From Metellina segmentata (lineage: Eukaryota; Arthropoda; Arachnida; Araneae; Tetragnathidae), in NCBI GenBank assembly GCA_947359465.1, contig OX375875.1, forward strand, positions 12,286,538-12,350,537: a stretch of DNA of 64,000 nt, written 5' to 3'. This document shows, one piece after another, positions 47,790-58,639 of this stretch; positions within the stretch are counted from its first letter, which is position 1; each line of letters starts with the position of its first letter. The position numbers and the translations under genes were made by a program. Below the pieces are notes generated by a model. The model did no database searches. It was not told where the DNA came from and worked only from the letters and a program-made list of their open reading frames with translations.

Positions 47790-48360
47790 CCCAATCGTGT
47801 TTCAAATATAAACAATACAGACTTCAGTCTTGCTGAGTCATTAATAAATAATACAGCAGTTACATCGGCGCCTAATAATATATCTATTTCAGAATCAGTT
47901 GGCTTCCAAATCGGATAAACATTATTTATCTTTCTTTCAACTCAAGGATAGTCATAACATCATTAATTCTAGGCACTTCACCACATATTCGCTCGTCAGC
48001 AAGAACTTCAATACTACACGAAAAGGAATCATTCAATGCGGATACAGATACGTCAAACAAATCATGCACTTGGGGATTCGTTTATTCCCCCAAACAGACT
48101 GAATCACTTTTTACTTTTCTCTTCGGTTTTAGTCGTATTTTCTGTAGCAACGTTTTTCTTACAGCCGTTTCAGCAGGTAAATTAGATGCCTCAATCAGAG
48201 CATCTATCAGAGAACTGAGTAAATGAAATATAACTCTATAGATCTCAGTAGATCCCAAAATCATCCGATAATAATTTCTCGCAGTCTGCCATTCGAAGAA
48301 AATCTTTAGCTCCTTACATGGGGGCTGCACCAAGTTGTGCGCCAAAAACGTTATAACCTA
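47790..48360 (-). pseudogene. BEL/Pao protease-region remnant
   Basis: Minus-strand reading in two frames: FDVSVSALNDSFSCSIEVLA, then RICGEVPRINDV, then SEIDILLGADVTAVLFINDS and SVLFIFETRLGYTL. The IDILLGADV and GYTLSG-type motifs in this order are typical of the aspartic-protease (DUF1758) part of BEL/Pao polyproteins. An upstream frame (48345 back to 48082) is probably the same element's gag-pol junction. It is broken by frameshift and stops. It could belong to the same family as the 40-kb copy, but the parts do not overlap. Confidence 0.6.
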
Positions 48361-48582
48361 ACAATTGGAAATAATTCCATCAAATCTAGGACAGGCTTGA
48401 CATCACCGATGTCGTAGCAGGCTAATAAAAGAGCTTAATTCTAAACCAACACATATTTATCTCAGCACAAAACACATCGATGTTCGGTTACACTTTTCCT
48501 AATACACAATCCTTTCGCACTCCAACAAGGAATTTACAAAAAGAGTGACGTCAAATTAAAGTTGCTAGAACATCTCTACAAA

Positions 48583-50145
48583 TCAGATCTTTCTTGTCCT
48601 CTTTTTGTTCAGTTGTACGCCTTTTGTTCTCTTTGTTCATTATTTCGGTTTGCGGTAAAAATATATTTCACATTTTTGAAACATTACGTGCAAATTTTAC
48701 GATATTCTCATTGCCTACTATATCGCTATGTAAACCACAGCTATTTAAATACGTGCTATATCTAGTACGTTGTACGAAAATTGTACGCTTTATTAAAACG
48801 CATCAAGGTGTAATAGAAAGTTCAACCTCTAGTGTATATTGAGCTCCATGTTTCCAATGAGATCAAACTCCAGCGTCTCATTATCAGATCAAACACAGAT
48901 AACCAAAGATAATTTAGATTCGTGTTAGAATAATAAGAATCTATATATATATATATATATAATTCTCTTACGTGGCACGCAAAACAGACGTTATTTGTTA
49001 TCGCATTTTGGCAACATTGTACGGTTGTTTGTTCACAACGTAGCCTCGCGTCTTAATTGAATTTATAGCGTTATCGGTTGAAATATAATTGAAAACAAAA
49101 ATGAATTTTAGTCTAGCCGTTGCAGTTTATAATTAGAAATCAAAGAAAGCGGATACTCTTTTCAGGGCCATTTAAAAAACGGTCCTTTTCAATGCCAACC
49201 ATTATAGTTCTACAAGACGCTTGCACTACAACTTTCGACAACAAACTCAATGAAAAAGTGTGGGTGATTCGAGAGTGCTGGAAATGTACACACAAACACC
49301 ATGCTGGGTATTCAATTTCAAAAGCAGCGCTCACATTTCGACTCAAAATGTGATCAAAGTTTTCATTTGAATTCTGATTCCAGGGTACTGTATATATATT
49401 TTTTCTGTAATATAGCAAAATTAGATTTGAAAAATATTTTTTTGGAATATGTTATTTTGTAAACAATCCCTTCTGCTAGGACACATGTCTTCATGGATGC
49501 GAGCGAATCGAGCATAGGTTCGCGCAGCGAACCACTGAGGATTGGAAAGGAATCCTCCGGGGGTTGGCGAGCGTTAGCGAGCAGGGGGCGGGCCCCCTAG
49601 TAAGAAATATTGCTCTTACATTATATCCGAACGATACAAAGACTGGCGATTCGTAGCGTTTACCATCTTCTAGCCTTTCTTTTTAGTTTGGAAGGTAATC
49701 GGGTTACTAATCTAGCCACCTTTTTTGTTACCATTAAATCGAAGTCGATAAATTAACTATGATCTCTGCAAACAAACAAATATGAAAAATAAAATGTTTA
49801 ATTTATAATTATTAGATATGTATCTACTATTATACTGTTGATATATGTTTGCTGTTTAAAAATTGGATTCTTATTTTTTGCAACGTTTTGAAAAGATACT
49901 TAAATAAATGGTCATTGTTTTCATTTATTAATTCGTTATCGCATTTACTAATTCTTTTCAAAATACGTACGTAATATGTTCAATAGATTTTCTTTCAGTT
50001 AGAGGTTAATCTAACACCATTCGTCAAAGATTATTCTTTTTATTAGATATTTAACAATTATACACTAAGACTAAGTGTTTTTGGTGTCCTCTTTTTTAAA
50101 AATAATTTTACCAAATGTTTTCTTTCTGATATTTATCTTTTGGCA
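48583..50145. repeat. duplicated segment, copy 2, with about 1 kb inserted
   Basis: 48583-48669 and 49709-50145 together match 43462-43955. The region between holds the Helitron at 48940-49600 and about 380 bp of unassigned sequence. Confidence 0.75.
48940..49600 (+). mobile_element. small non-autonomous Helitron with both ends
   Basis: Begins TCTATATATATATATA after an A and ends GGGGGCGGGCCCCCTAG before a T. These are the TC start, a GC-rich 3' hairpin and the CTAG end inserted between A and T that define Helitrons. It is 661 bp long. A 3' subterminal CGGGGGTTGGCGAGCGTTAG block is shared with 58485-58505. No Rep/helicase coding is present. Confidence 0.85.
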
Positions 50146-50487
50146 AGGCTACATCAAATGAACGTTAGCATTAAATTCCTTTCAGGATCTGAATCTCAAA
50201 CTAGAAAAAAAGTCAATTTTTGTTATTATCTTAACAAATAATATAGATATTTCTGAATAAAATGACACCTAAATTGAGTTTCTACCATCCGTAGAACCGG
50301 AAATATTCAAATTTTTATAAACATTACAGTTGCAAATCAAACGAGCCTTCAAACTTTTAAACGCTCCTTTTCTACTTTTGTGTTAAATGGGATTTCAATA
50401 GAGAAAACTGGATATAACTTAAAAACTACTTGTCATAAATGAAGGAAAATTTCTACTTTTACTTTTTAAATATATTTTTATATACAC
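50146..50487. other. unassigned
   Basis: AT-rich; nothing was recognised. Confidence 0.4.
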
Positions 50488-50586
50488 TGTATAACAAAAA
50501 AATCGACGCACCAAGAAGGAGTTGTCCGATGGAGACAAAAATTGGTGGATAGGAAAATTATGTACAGAATAGAAAATTGTCACAAC
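50488..50586 (+). mobile_element. lone Tc1 terminal fragment
   Basis: CACTGTATAACAAAAAAATC, then GACGCACCAAGAAGGAG and AAAATTGGTGGAT, match the ends of the Tc1 element at 5132-7085. Only about 100 bp remain before the CATCGATG element starts. Confidence 0.75.
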
Positions 50587-50843
50587 CCTACTTTTCAGAC
50601 ACTTCACACTTGGCCACTTTGGTGTAAAAGTATGTTCGATTTGCTGATAATAAAAATTATGCTACTTGGTTATTTTTTTAATTTCTAAAACGGTATTTTT
50701 TTTATTCAAAAATAAAACATCGACAGCGTAAAAATATCGACAAGTATAAACATCGATGTTACAAAAACTTCGACTGTAATACATCGATGTTCTTTAAAAA
50801 CCATCGATGTTTTGAAAACATCGACATCGATGTCGCATCCCTA
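50586..50843 (-). mobile_element. CATCGATG hAT-like element, copy C, first segment only
   Basis: Read in reverse it starts TAGGGATGCGACATCGATGT and runs to TGAAAAGTAGGG, exactly the stretch between the two starts seen in copies A and B. The second segment is absent. Confidence 0.75.
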
Positions 50844-50885
50844 GTACCTACGTGCAGCAATTTAAGACATTCTCCGTTTAACAAC

Positions 50886-51206
50886 AACGATCAATAGGTC
50901 TAGTGGTTAAGGTTTTAGCCTCTAGATCGGAAGGTTCCTGCTTCGAATCCGGGTAAATGCATGGATGTTTGTAAGTGTATAGTGTAGAGGCGGCTGGTGA
51001 ACCTTAAATCTGTCGTGACCGAAAGTCTGCATGTTGGGTTGGTGTGGAAGTTAAGATAGTGGGGTACCAGTTCAGGTGTTTCCTCGTCATCTGACCGTGG
51101 TTCAAAATTACGTGATGTTGACCTCGGATTCTTCCTATTGGTGATTGATCCCGTACCATCGCCTGTCCGTTGTGTTGCTCTGATACGACGTTAGTTAAAA
51201 ATTACC
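50886..51206 (+). repeat. SINE copy, full length
   Basis: The clearest B-box of the family (CTGCTTCGAATCCGGG near 50938) and A-box (TAGTGGTTAAGGTTTTAGCC). It runs through to the GATACGACGTTAGTTAAAAA tail. Confidence 0.88.
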
Positions 51207-51415
51207 AATTACCGTTTAAAAATAAAATGTTTATTTTGGTACACCCTTCCACCTATTAACCTTCAGAGGGGTTGTCCCGCATATATACGTTCTGCAGCCG
51301 TAATCGAATAACTTCTTCTTAATTTTGACCTCATTGATCCAATAGAATCTTTCCAAAGATTCGTTCAACCACTGTAGTTTTAATATTCATATTGAGTCTT
51401 GGATAATTTTTAATT
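51207..51415. other. unassigned
   Basis: A short spacer between two SINE pieces; nothing was recognised. Confidence 0.4.
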
Positions 51416-51530
51416 GTCGTCGTACTGAAGCAGGACAATGGACTTTTGACGACGGTCGGGGATCAGTCCCCATGAGGTAAAGATCCGAGGACAACACCAC
51501 GTAATTTTCAACCACGTCAGATGACGATTG
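51416..51530 (-). repeat. SINE 3' half
   Basis: From the tail region GTCGTCGTACTGAAGCAGG to CAGATGACGA, where the match stops abruptly. Confidence 0.8.
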
Positions 51531-51867
51531 AGAGTGGTCTTCGGGACAAAAAGCAATCCTCACTACTCACGAAACCCAAGGACCGCTATAGACCAATTGA
51601 AAGTGCAACGGATTATAAACGGAGGAATGCTAGTTCAAAACACGGTTTAACCAGACTGTCGTGTACGCGAAGTATGGTAGACGTTAAATCTCTCATGGTC
51701 ACAAATTTCCTCACATTGACACGGTGTATTTTAAGAGATCTGAATATTGTATAATTACAAATATTTTTTTATTTCGTTTTGGTTATTTATTTTTTACAGT
51801 GCTACTTTGTTAGACAGTCAATATCACACAATTCAAATAAATATAGCAGTCTCCACCGGAGACTTAA
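51531..51867. other. unassigned
   Basis: An open frame at 51521-51754 starts inside the SINE and shows no domain. I do not call it. Confidence 0.35.
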
Positions 51868-52182
51868 CTTACAAAGCCTGGGCCGCTGCTAGCTGATGCC
51901 CTCACAACGACCAAACTCTTCTCAAGTCTGTCAGAGATTGTGTCGTTCACTGTACCAGCCCTCTCTGCTACAAGCCTTGAAGCATCCATCCCGTGGAAAA
52001 AACCCTTGGGAAGTTTTCCATCGTTCGAAAAACTCCAAGAGGGGAGCTCCCCCGCCTTTTCTCTTCTATTCCAACAGAGAGGGGTAGCATTGTCCGAAAA
52101 AGAACGATTCCAGCTGGCCAGGCGACTGGTAAAACAAGATGTCCTCTTTTATCACTTCGCCAAAAAAGGTGTGCAAATTTAG
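51868..52182 (+). CDS. GC-richer open frame, possible exon (unrecognised)
   Basis: About 104 codons are open from after a stop at 51865 to the TAG at 52182. The first in-frame candidate start is unclear, so an exon of a larger gene is as likely as a small gene. The peptide has an amphipathic, protein-like composition: ADALTTTKLFSSLSEIVSF, then SFPSFEKLQEGSSPAFSLLF, then LSEKERFQLARRLVKQDVLF, ending AKKGVQI. GC content is clearly above the surroundings. It is bounded on both sides by SINE 3' halves pointing outward. Overlapping frames are also open, as expected in GC-richer DNA. I do not recognise a family. Confidence 0.3.
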   Translation, partial: LTKPGPLLADALTTTKLFSSLSEIVSFTVPALSATSLEASIPWKKPLGSFPSFEKLQEGSSPAFSLLFQQRGVALSEKERFQLARRLVKQDVLFYHFAKKGVQI

Positions 52183-52238
52183 AAAATGAGATGCCGGATC
52201 AAGTGTAGCCTTCGTTGTATGATCAGCATAAAAAACTC

Positions 52239-52322
52239 CGAGGTGTTCGCTTCGGCATTGATTCCGGACTGTCGTCAATAGTGCGTTGCGACGTGCCCTA
52301 GTGCAACTCTAATTAGCAACTT
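52239..52322 (+). repeat. SINE 3' end fragment
   Basis: GAGGTGTTCGCTTCGGC, then TTCCGGACTGTCGTCAATAG, to the tail. Some 57 bp follow the stop of the preceding open frame. Confidence 0.7.
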
Positions 52323-52384
52323 ATCATGTGAATCTCGAAGATTTAAAAAATAGATTAGGTAATTTCAAATCACTCTGTATAAGC

Positions 52385-52460
52385 CAGCTTGGTACACTAG
52401 TAGTTGCCAGTTTGGGCCTCAGTTCAACAGGCTTGGTTCGAATCCAAATCTTTACCTAGA
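52385..52460 (+). repeat. tRNA-like head without the usual SINE body
   Basis: AGCCAGCTTGGTACACTAGT carries an A-box-like part, and GGCTTGGTTCGAATCC gives a perfect B-box. The sequence after it does not match the SINE body. It is a tRNA-derived remnant or another SINE head. Confidence 0.5.
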
Positions 52461-52626
52461 TGTTTGTAGTGGTTTCGAATCCAGGTTAAGTCATAGATCC
52501 CTATTTAATTACGTATCTATATAAATAAGAATGGAGTGTTTGTTTGTACATTCAATATTTTCGACCCATTTCAAGTTTTCTATCCGTTTTGGACCCTTCT
52601 GATGCCGAATCCGCCTTTTTCTCGTT

Positions 52627-52688
52627 TGGTGTCTGTCTGTCTGTCCGTCTGTCTGTCTGTCTGTCCGTCTGTCTGTCTGTCTGTCTGT
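52627..52688. repeat. TCTG microsatellite
   Basis: About fifteen TCTG/TCCG units inside the Helitron. Copies 1 and 3 have only a trace here, so it expanded in this copy. Confidence 0.9.
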
Positions 52689-53555
52689 ATGTATGTTGTG
52701 CCCTATACACGTCCACGCGGTTTAAGATATTTTCATGGAAATTTGCATACAGTGAGTACTTATCTTGATTTAGTGAGTGGAATTGGTTGTGAAAGTCTGT
52801 CTGTCCGTCTTTCTGTTCTATGCTCGATTTTGTGTTTGTGTGTTTGTGGAGACATCACATGAAATTTATTCTATATATTTGATAGAAATGTGTTTTATAT
52901 CTTATATGATATATTAATTTAGTAAATGCAGTATTAAACATTTCTTTATTGTTATATTTAGATGAGTTTCATGCTAAAACACCTGAGTAAGTATACTTAA
53001 ATCAACCATAATTTGGTAGTTTTGGAAAAATTGGAATGTCTATTGAATATTACGATTACTTTGATTGTTTTACCAGTACTGCTAAAAAAGTAATTATTCT
53101 TCAAAAAATTTTATTTTTTAATGAAATTTCAGCTCTGATACTTCATTTATTTCGAGTCTTATTTTTGTTCTTTGCGCAATGAAAACGATTTCGGAATATT
53201 TGAAACAGACGATATTTTTCAACGAAACGAGAATGAACAAGATTGCGGGAGCAGTGATATTTTCTGTTTCTTTAACTCTGAATTAATTTCACATTTCTAA
53301 ATTTTGTGCACTTTTAGTTGTAAATTGTGGCAACTGTGCGAGATCAAGAGATAAAAATGAATCACAAATTAATATCTTTAGAACAATTTTTCCGACATCT
53401 TTTATTTTGTTCTATTTTACTGTTTTCTGTTTTAAATATTTATTATTTTAATAAATGTGTTTTCCTTATCATCACACCCAACAGCACCGCAAAGTATTAA
53501 ACTTGAAAATGTTAGGCAAGTCAGTATAAATTTTCAGTAAATTTTAAGTGTAGTT

Positions 53556-53755
53556 ATGCCATTATTGAAAGAATAATGCCGTTATTTAAAGAATAATGCC
53601 GTTATTTAAAGAATAATGCCGTTATTTAAAGAATAATGCCGTTATTTAAAGAATAAAGCCGTTATTTAAAGAATAATGCCGTTATTTAAAGAATAATGCC
53701 GTTATTTAAACAATAATGCCGTTATTTAAAGAATAATGTCGTTATTGAAAGAATA
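53556..53755. repeat. 20-bp minisatellite inside Helitron copy 2
   Basis: About ten units of GCCGTTATTTAAAGAATAAT with few changes. Helitron copy 3 has a single unit at the same place (about 57485-57510). Confidence 0.92.
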
Positions 53756-54317
53756 ATAATGTTTAAAAATCCAAACTAGAACTTTTTCCAACATTAAAAA
53801 AATCGTTGTAGTAATGACTGGAGGAGATTGCAAAATTTCACAATGTCGCATACCGGAGGCAAGAGTGCCACAAGTAAAAAAATATTGTTTTGTTGACTAT
53901 GAGGGCGAGAGCACTCGCCGTAAATCGTAATTTTAATTAATTGAGTTGAACATGAAAAGAACTTAAGAAAGGGAATTCCAAATCTTCCTATGAATCGTCT
54001 TTTATAGTAGTAACCTTAGTATCACCTTTCGTCTTTTTGTAGCTTTGTCATACAGCAATTGTGCGATGTATGTGAAATGTGTTACATGAATGGATATGCA
54101 TGTGTAGGATTTGTGTCCAAAGTAAGTTGTTGAAAATATAAAGATGGCGAAAGGTGTTAAAATAAATTTTTATTCTACAAAAAACGTAAGTCATTATATA
54201 TTTTGATTATCTCTTCAATCTAGAGTAAACGAATTCAAACCGAGTAAGGTCGGGTATTTTGCTAGTAACAAAATATAACCGCAGGGTGACAAACCAATGG
54301 TAATTTTTTTTTTTAGT

Positions 54318-54626
54318 TAACGTCGTACTACAGCAACACAACGGGCTATTGACGACGGTCCGGGATCAGTCCCTTAAGGAAAAGATCCGAGGACAACACC
54401 TAGTAATTTTGAACCACGGTCAGATGACGAAGCTACACCTGAACTGGCACCCCACTCTCCAAACTTCCACACCCACCCAACGTGAGGACTTTTGACCACG
54501 GCATATTTAAGGTGCACCAGCCGCCCATACACCATACGCTTACAAACATCCATGCCGGGACCCGGATTCGAACCAGGAACCTTCCTATCTAGAGGCTAAC
54601 ACCTTAACCACTATACTGGTTGGTCA
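54318..54626 (-). repeat. SINE copy, full length
   Basis: Runs from the 3' tail (AACGTCGTACTACAGCAACA) to the tRNA-like head (GGATTCGAACCAGGAACC, then AGGCTAACACCTTAACCACT). Both box regions are intact. It lies 50 bp past the Helitron copy 2 end. Confidence 0.9.
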
Positions 54627-54717
54627 GCATTAGTGAACAAGGATCCACGGTTATAATTATTTTCAGTTTTTGTTTTTCCTTCTTCGATTTTTCGTTAGGT
54701 AATGGTAATGTTAATTT

Positions 54718-54896
54718 TAGTTAACGTCGTTCTTGAGCAACACAACGGGCTATTGACGACGGTCCGGGATCAATCCCTTAAGGGAAAGATCCCAGGACAA
54801 CACCTCGTAATTTTGAACCACGGTCAGATGACGAAGCACCGCCTGAGCTGGAACCCCACTCTCCAAACTTCCACACCAACCCAACTTGAGGACTTT
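54718..54896 (-). repeat. SINE 3' half
   Basis: The tail and body up to CCAACTTGAGGACTTT, in the same orientation as the neighbour at 54318. The head is missing. Confidence 0.85.
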
Positions 54897-54929
54897 TTTA
54901 AATAATTAGTCTTGAATTTTATAATACAT

Positions 54930-55400
54930 ATTTAATTTTTACCAAGAAAAAAGTGAATTTACAAACGTTTTTACTTTGCTCTATTTCGAATTTTGCTCTA
55001 CCCTTTCGAGAACGCTTAATACAAACCGTATGTGTATGTTCCTTGCAAATATATTTGCAACAAACGCGACACATTTGTTGTATTTTTCGATATTTTGGGT
55101 TGGAGCAGAGATAACAACGTCCCATTTTACCAGTGCAGGGTTTTTTATTTTCTTCTCCAAAAAATTAATACATTTTTCTTTTCAGAGCATTTGGTAAACA
55201 CTGATATTTTTTTCTTTCATGTATACCCTCTTTTAGCAAATCCAGTCCTAAATGTTTTTGATATTTTCGACAGGCAAATTGTTCTCCGGTGTTGGATTTT
55301 TTCCTTTATATGTCTTCATCAAAAAATACTTCCCTCATCACCTTCTAATTCACCAAAAAGCTGCAAAGCATCCACAACAGTCAAATACTTTCTCATTTTG
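54930..55400 (-). pseudogene. piggyBac transposase C-terminal tail
   Basis: The minus strand from 55128 reads GRCYLCSNPKYRKIQQMC, then RVCCKYICKEHTHTVC. This is the cysteine-rich zinc-binding tail of piggyBac transposases (CxxC, CxxC, CxxxHxxxVC pattern). Upstream (to about 55400) fragments such as MRKYLTVVDALQLFGELEGD and PENNLPVENIKN read in shifted frames and probably come from the same gene. The catalytic DDD core is not found. This may be the source family for the TTAA elements at 17190 and 56716, but that link is only inferred. Confidence 0.65.
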
Positions 55401-55765
55401 TAGCGCTACTAACAGCCATCCCACACCGCTAGAACGTAGAGAAAGGAATGCTTACTCTTCTACAAATTTCGACTAATGTAAGTTGGCGCGCCGCGGACAG
55501 TTTGACCGAACTTCCCTTAGAGATACGATAATTTCCAAGAATTTTACAAAAATTTGACCAAACGGTGGGACGGGCTTGATGACACTTCGAAGGTCAGGTA
55601 CACAATGGTTTTGCTCTCGATTTCAAAAGTACGGTTAGGTGCAACAGAAAAAACATGCACATGCGGGGAAAAGACCAATGCGCGACTAACGGCTGGCTAT
55701 TTTAAGATGTGTAGTTTTAAGGATGATATGATTAAGGACATAACACGATTGCGAAACTAAAGTTA
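55401..55765. other. unassigned
   Basis: A 68-codon frame (55554-55760) contains TCTCGEKTNARLTAGYFKM but has no recognised family. Confidence 0.35.
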
Positions 55766-58026
55766 TCTATATAAATATGAATGAGAGTTTGTGTTTATAC
55801 ATTGAATATTTCCGACCCATTTAAAGTTTTCCATCCGTTTTGAACCCTTCTGATGACAAATCCACCTCTTGCGCGTTTGGTGTCTGTCTGTCGCTTTGTA
55901 TGTATGTGCCCTATACACGTCCACACGGTTTAATACATTTTCATGGAAATTTGCATACAGTGAGTACTTATCTTCATTTAGTGAGTGAAATTGGTTGCGA
56001 AAGTCTGTCTGTTCTATGTTCGATTTTGTGTTTGTGTGTTTGTGGAGACATCACATGAAATTTATTCTATATATTTGATAGAAATGTGTTTTATATCTTA
56101 TATGATATATTAATTTAGTAAATGCAGTATTAAACATTTCTTTATTGTTATATTTAGATGAGTTTCATACTTAAACATCTGAGTAAGCATACTTAACTCG
56201 ACCATAATTTGGTAGTTTGGGGAAAATTGGTATATGCATTGAGTACTACGATTAATTTGATTGCTTTACCAGTACAGCTAAAAAAGCAATTATTTGTAAA
56301 TAAATTTTTTTTATGGAATTTTAGCTCTCATTTATTTCGAGTCTAATTTTTGCTCTTGCGCAATGCAAACGATTTCCGAGTATTTGGGACAGACGATATT
56401 TTTCAACGAACGGGAATAAAACGGAAACTCGTGTTGGTTGATCACGTGCAGTAATATTTTCTGTTTCCTTTTGCTCTAAATTAATTTTGCATATCTGAAT
56501 TTTGTGCACTTTTTAGTTGTAAGTTGAGGCAACTGTGAGATCAAGAGATAAAAAGGAATCACAAATGAATATCTTTAGAATAACTTTTTACCGACATCTT
56601 TCATTTTGTTTTATTTCGCTGTTTTGTTTTGTTTTTTGTTGAAAATATTTATTATTTTAATAAATTGTGTTTCTCTTTCATCTCACGCAACACCACCACA
56701 AATTATCCAACTTACGGCGGTCCGGGACACAAAAATTATCAAATTTTCTATTTTTTTAATTTTTTTAAAGAAATTATCTGTGTTTTTCTGCTTAAAATGA
56801 CGTCTAAATCATGTTTCTATCTTAATTAGAACTAGAGATATAATAATTTTTGTGGTGCGTTGTTTGGAAAATCTAACACTCTTGACAGTTGTTGTCATGG
56901 CAACAAGATATGTCTTTAAAACTTTAAATGCGTTTTTCTCCATGATACATTTTTTCCAAGATTTCCTGTGTTCAAATTGCTATAAGTCGAAAACCGATAA
57001 AGTTTAAGGGTTGAAATTTGGAATATATATTTTTTAAACATTATACTTTAATTTGATTCAGCAAATTTGAAACAAATATTTGCTTTTAAAAATACGACTT
57101 TTTTTAAAAAAGTACCTTAAAATTTTCAAAAATTTTCATTCAAATATATTTTATTTTTTATTAGATTAATATTTTTTAAATTGCTGAATCAAAATTAAAG
57201 TTTATAAAATTGTGAATAATTTACTGCAAGAATTTTGAAAATTGATCAAGAATATTTTGAGTTTTAGCAATTTAAAATGACTCATCTTTTTTTCAAAAAA
57301 TTTAATTCAAAATTTTTAAAAAAAATTTGAAAAAATTTTGTTTTGTGATTTTGCTTATTAGTTAGATGGGTAATCAGTACAAAAAAATTCAAAATTCTAA
57401 ATTAATTAATAAAAAAAATTCGATGTGTCCCTGACCCCCTTAAAGTTGCAAGTAAGTCAGATTAAAGCTAATTTTAAGTGTAATTATGGAATTATTGAAA
57501 GAATAATAATGTTTAAAAAATCCGTACTAGAACTTTTCAAACATTAAAATTTTTTTTGTCATAATGACAAGAGAAGATTGCGAAATTTGACAATGTCGCA
57601 TGCCTGATGCAAGTATGCCACAAGTAAAAATATATATATATATGTATACATTTTTTAATTATGGGAGCAATAGTACTCGCCGTAAATCGTCATTTTTATT
57701 AATTGAGTTGAACGTGAAAATAACTTAAGAAAGGGAATTCCAAATCTCCCTCAAAATCGTCTTTTGTAATTGTGACCTCAATGTCACCTTTCGTCATTTT
57801 GTAGCTTTGTCATACAGCAAGGATGCGATGTATGTGAAATGTATTACATGAATGGATGGTTATGCATGTGTAGGATTTGTGTCAAAAGTAAGTTGTATAA
57901 ATTATAAAGATGGCGAAAGATGTTAAAATATTACTTTTCTACAAAAAACATAAGTGATTGTATATTTTAATTATCACTTCTATCTAGAGTAAACAAATCG
58001 AAACTGAGTAAGGTCGGGTATTTTGC
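55766..58026 (+). mobile_element. Helitron copy 3, carrying a TTAA element
   Basis: Starts TCTATATAAATATGAATG after an A and follows copy 2 to AAGGTCGGGTATTTTGC. The final CTAG is changed (CATG). It is interrupted at 56716-57439 by a TTAA element. Without the insert it is about 1.53 kb; copy 2 is longer partly because of its minisatellite. Confidence 0.8.
56716..57439. mobile_element. TTAA-flanked element (piggyBac-type MITE), copy 2
   Basis: The right flank TTAA is at 57440-57443 and the left flank is TTAC, a mutated TTAA. The ends GGCGGTCCGGGACACA and TGTGTCCCTGACCCCC match copy 1 at 17190-17920, and the whole interior aligns in the same order. Confidence 0.82.
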
Positions 58027-58039
58027 ATGTATCAAATAA

Positions 58040-58570
58040 AAGCTATATGTCTCTACTATTATACGAGGAAGTGTTTCTCTGTGTCTCTGTACGCATTGTC
58101 CTGACGATTGTATGTAACTTATAGTAATGAAATTGGGCAAGCAGGTTGTCCTAATTTACTACTATTGTGTGTCTTGCTCTGGAATTTTAAAATTTTATCT
58201 AGAACATTTTAAAATTAATTCATTATTTTTTTTTCTTTCAAATTTCGTTCTTTCCGGAATGTGACGTCACCCCTACCTCGAAAGAAGAATGAACGGTTTT
58301 TGAAATTTTCGACCGCTGACATCACAAACGTTTGTTGTCCGAAAGCCTTTAAAGTCATGCCAAATTTTCCGATTTTAGCTTGTTTCATTTCACGTTGTTG
58401 ATAATAGCCACTTCGAGGTCATCACGACATTACCTGTGGAGTTCGTTTGCGAAGCAAACCAAATAGGAATACGTAGTAATCACCGGGGGTTAGCGTGCGT
58501 TAGCGAGAAGTGGTCACACCTGACCCCACGAAAAGAAGTGCCACGGGCAACTCCGTGCTGGCCAGTAAAA
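58040..58570 (+). mobile_element. Helitron-like fragment
   Basis: Begins near TCTCTACTATTATACGAGG, a Helitron-style 5' start. Near its end are CGGGGGTTAGCGTGCGTTAG and a hairpin CACGGGCAACTCCGTG followed by CTGG. The 58440-58560 block is repeated in inverse at 27030-27170. The end point is uncertain. Confidence 0.55.
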
Positions 58571-58639
58571 TCGATCCTAGAAAGGGGGAAAAAATGCAAG
58601 GTTTTTATGATGCGGACTCATCAACAGGTTAAGTTAAGA

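Larger units (their letters stand above)
52516..54266 (+). mobile_element. Helitron copy 2, complete and non-autonomous
   Basis: Starts TCTATATAAATAAGAATG after an A and ends GGTCGGGTATTTTGCTAG before a T. A short hairpin (CCGA...TCGG) lies just before the end. It is 1,751 bp long. It carries a TCTG microsatellite near 52627-52688 and a 20-bp minisatellite at 53556-53755. No helicase domain was found. Frames near the 5' end, such as 52536-52862, include simple-repeat translation and are not genes. Confidence 0.82.

Noticed and set aside
52536..52862. A cysteine/serine-rich protein frame
   Set aside because: It spans the TCTG microsatellite inside a Helitron and simply translates it.
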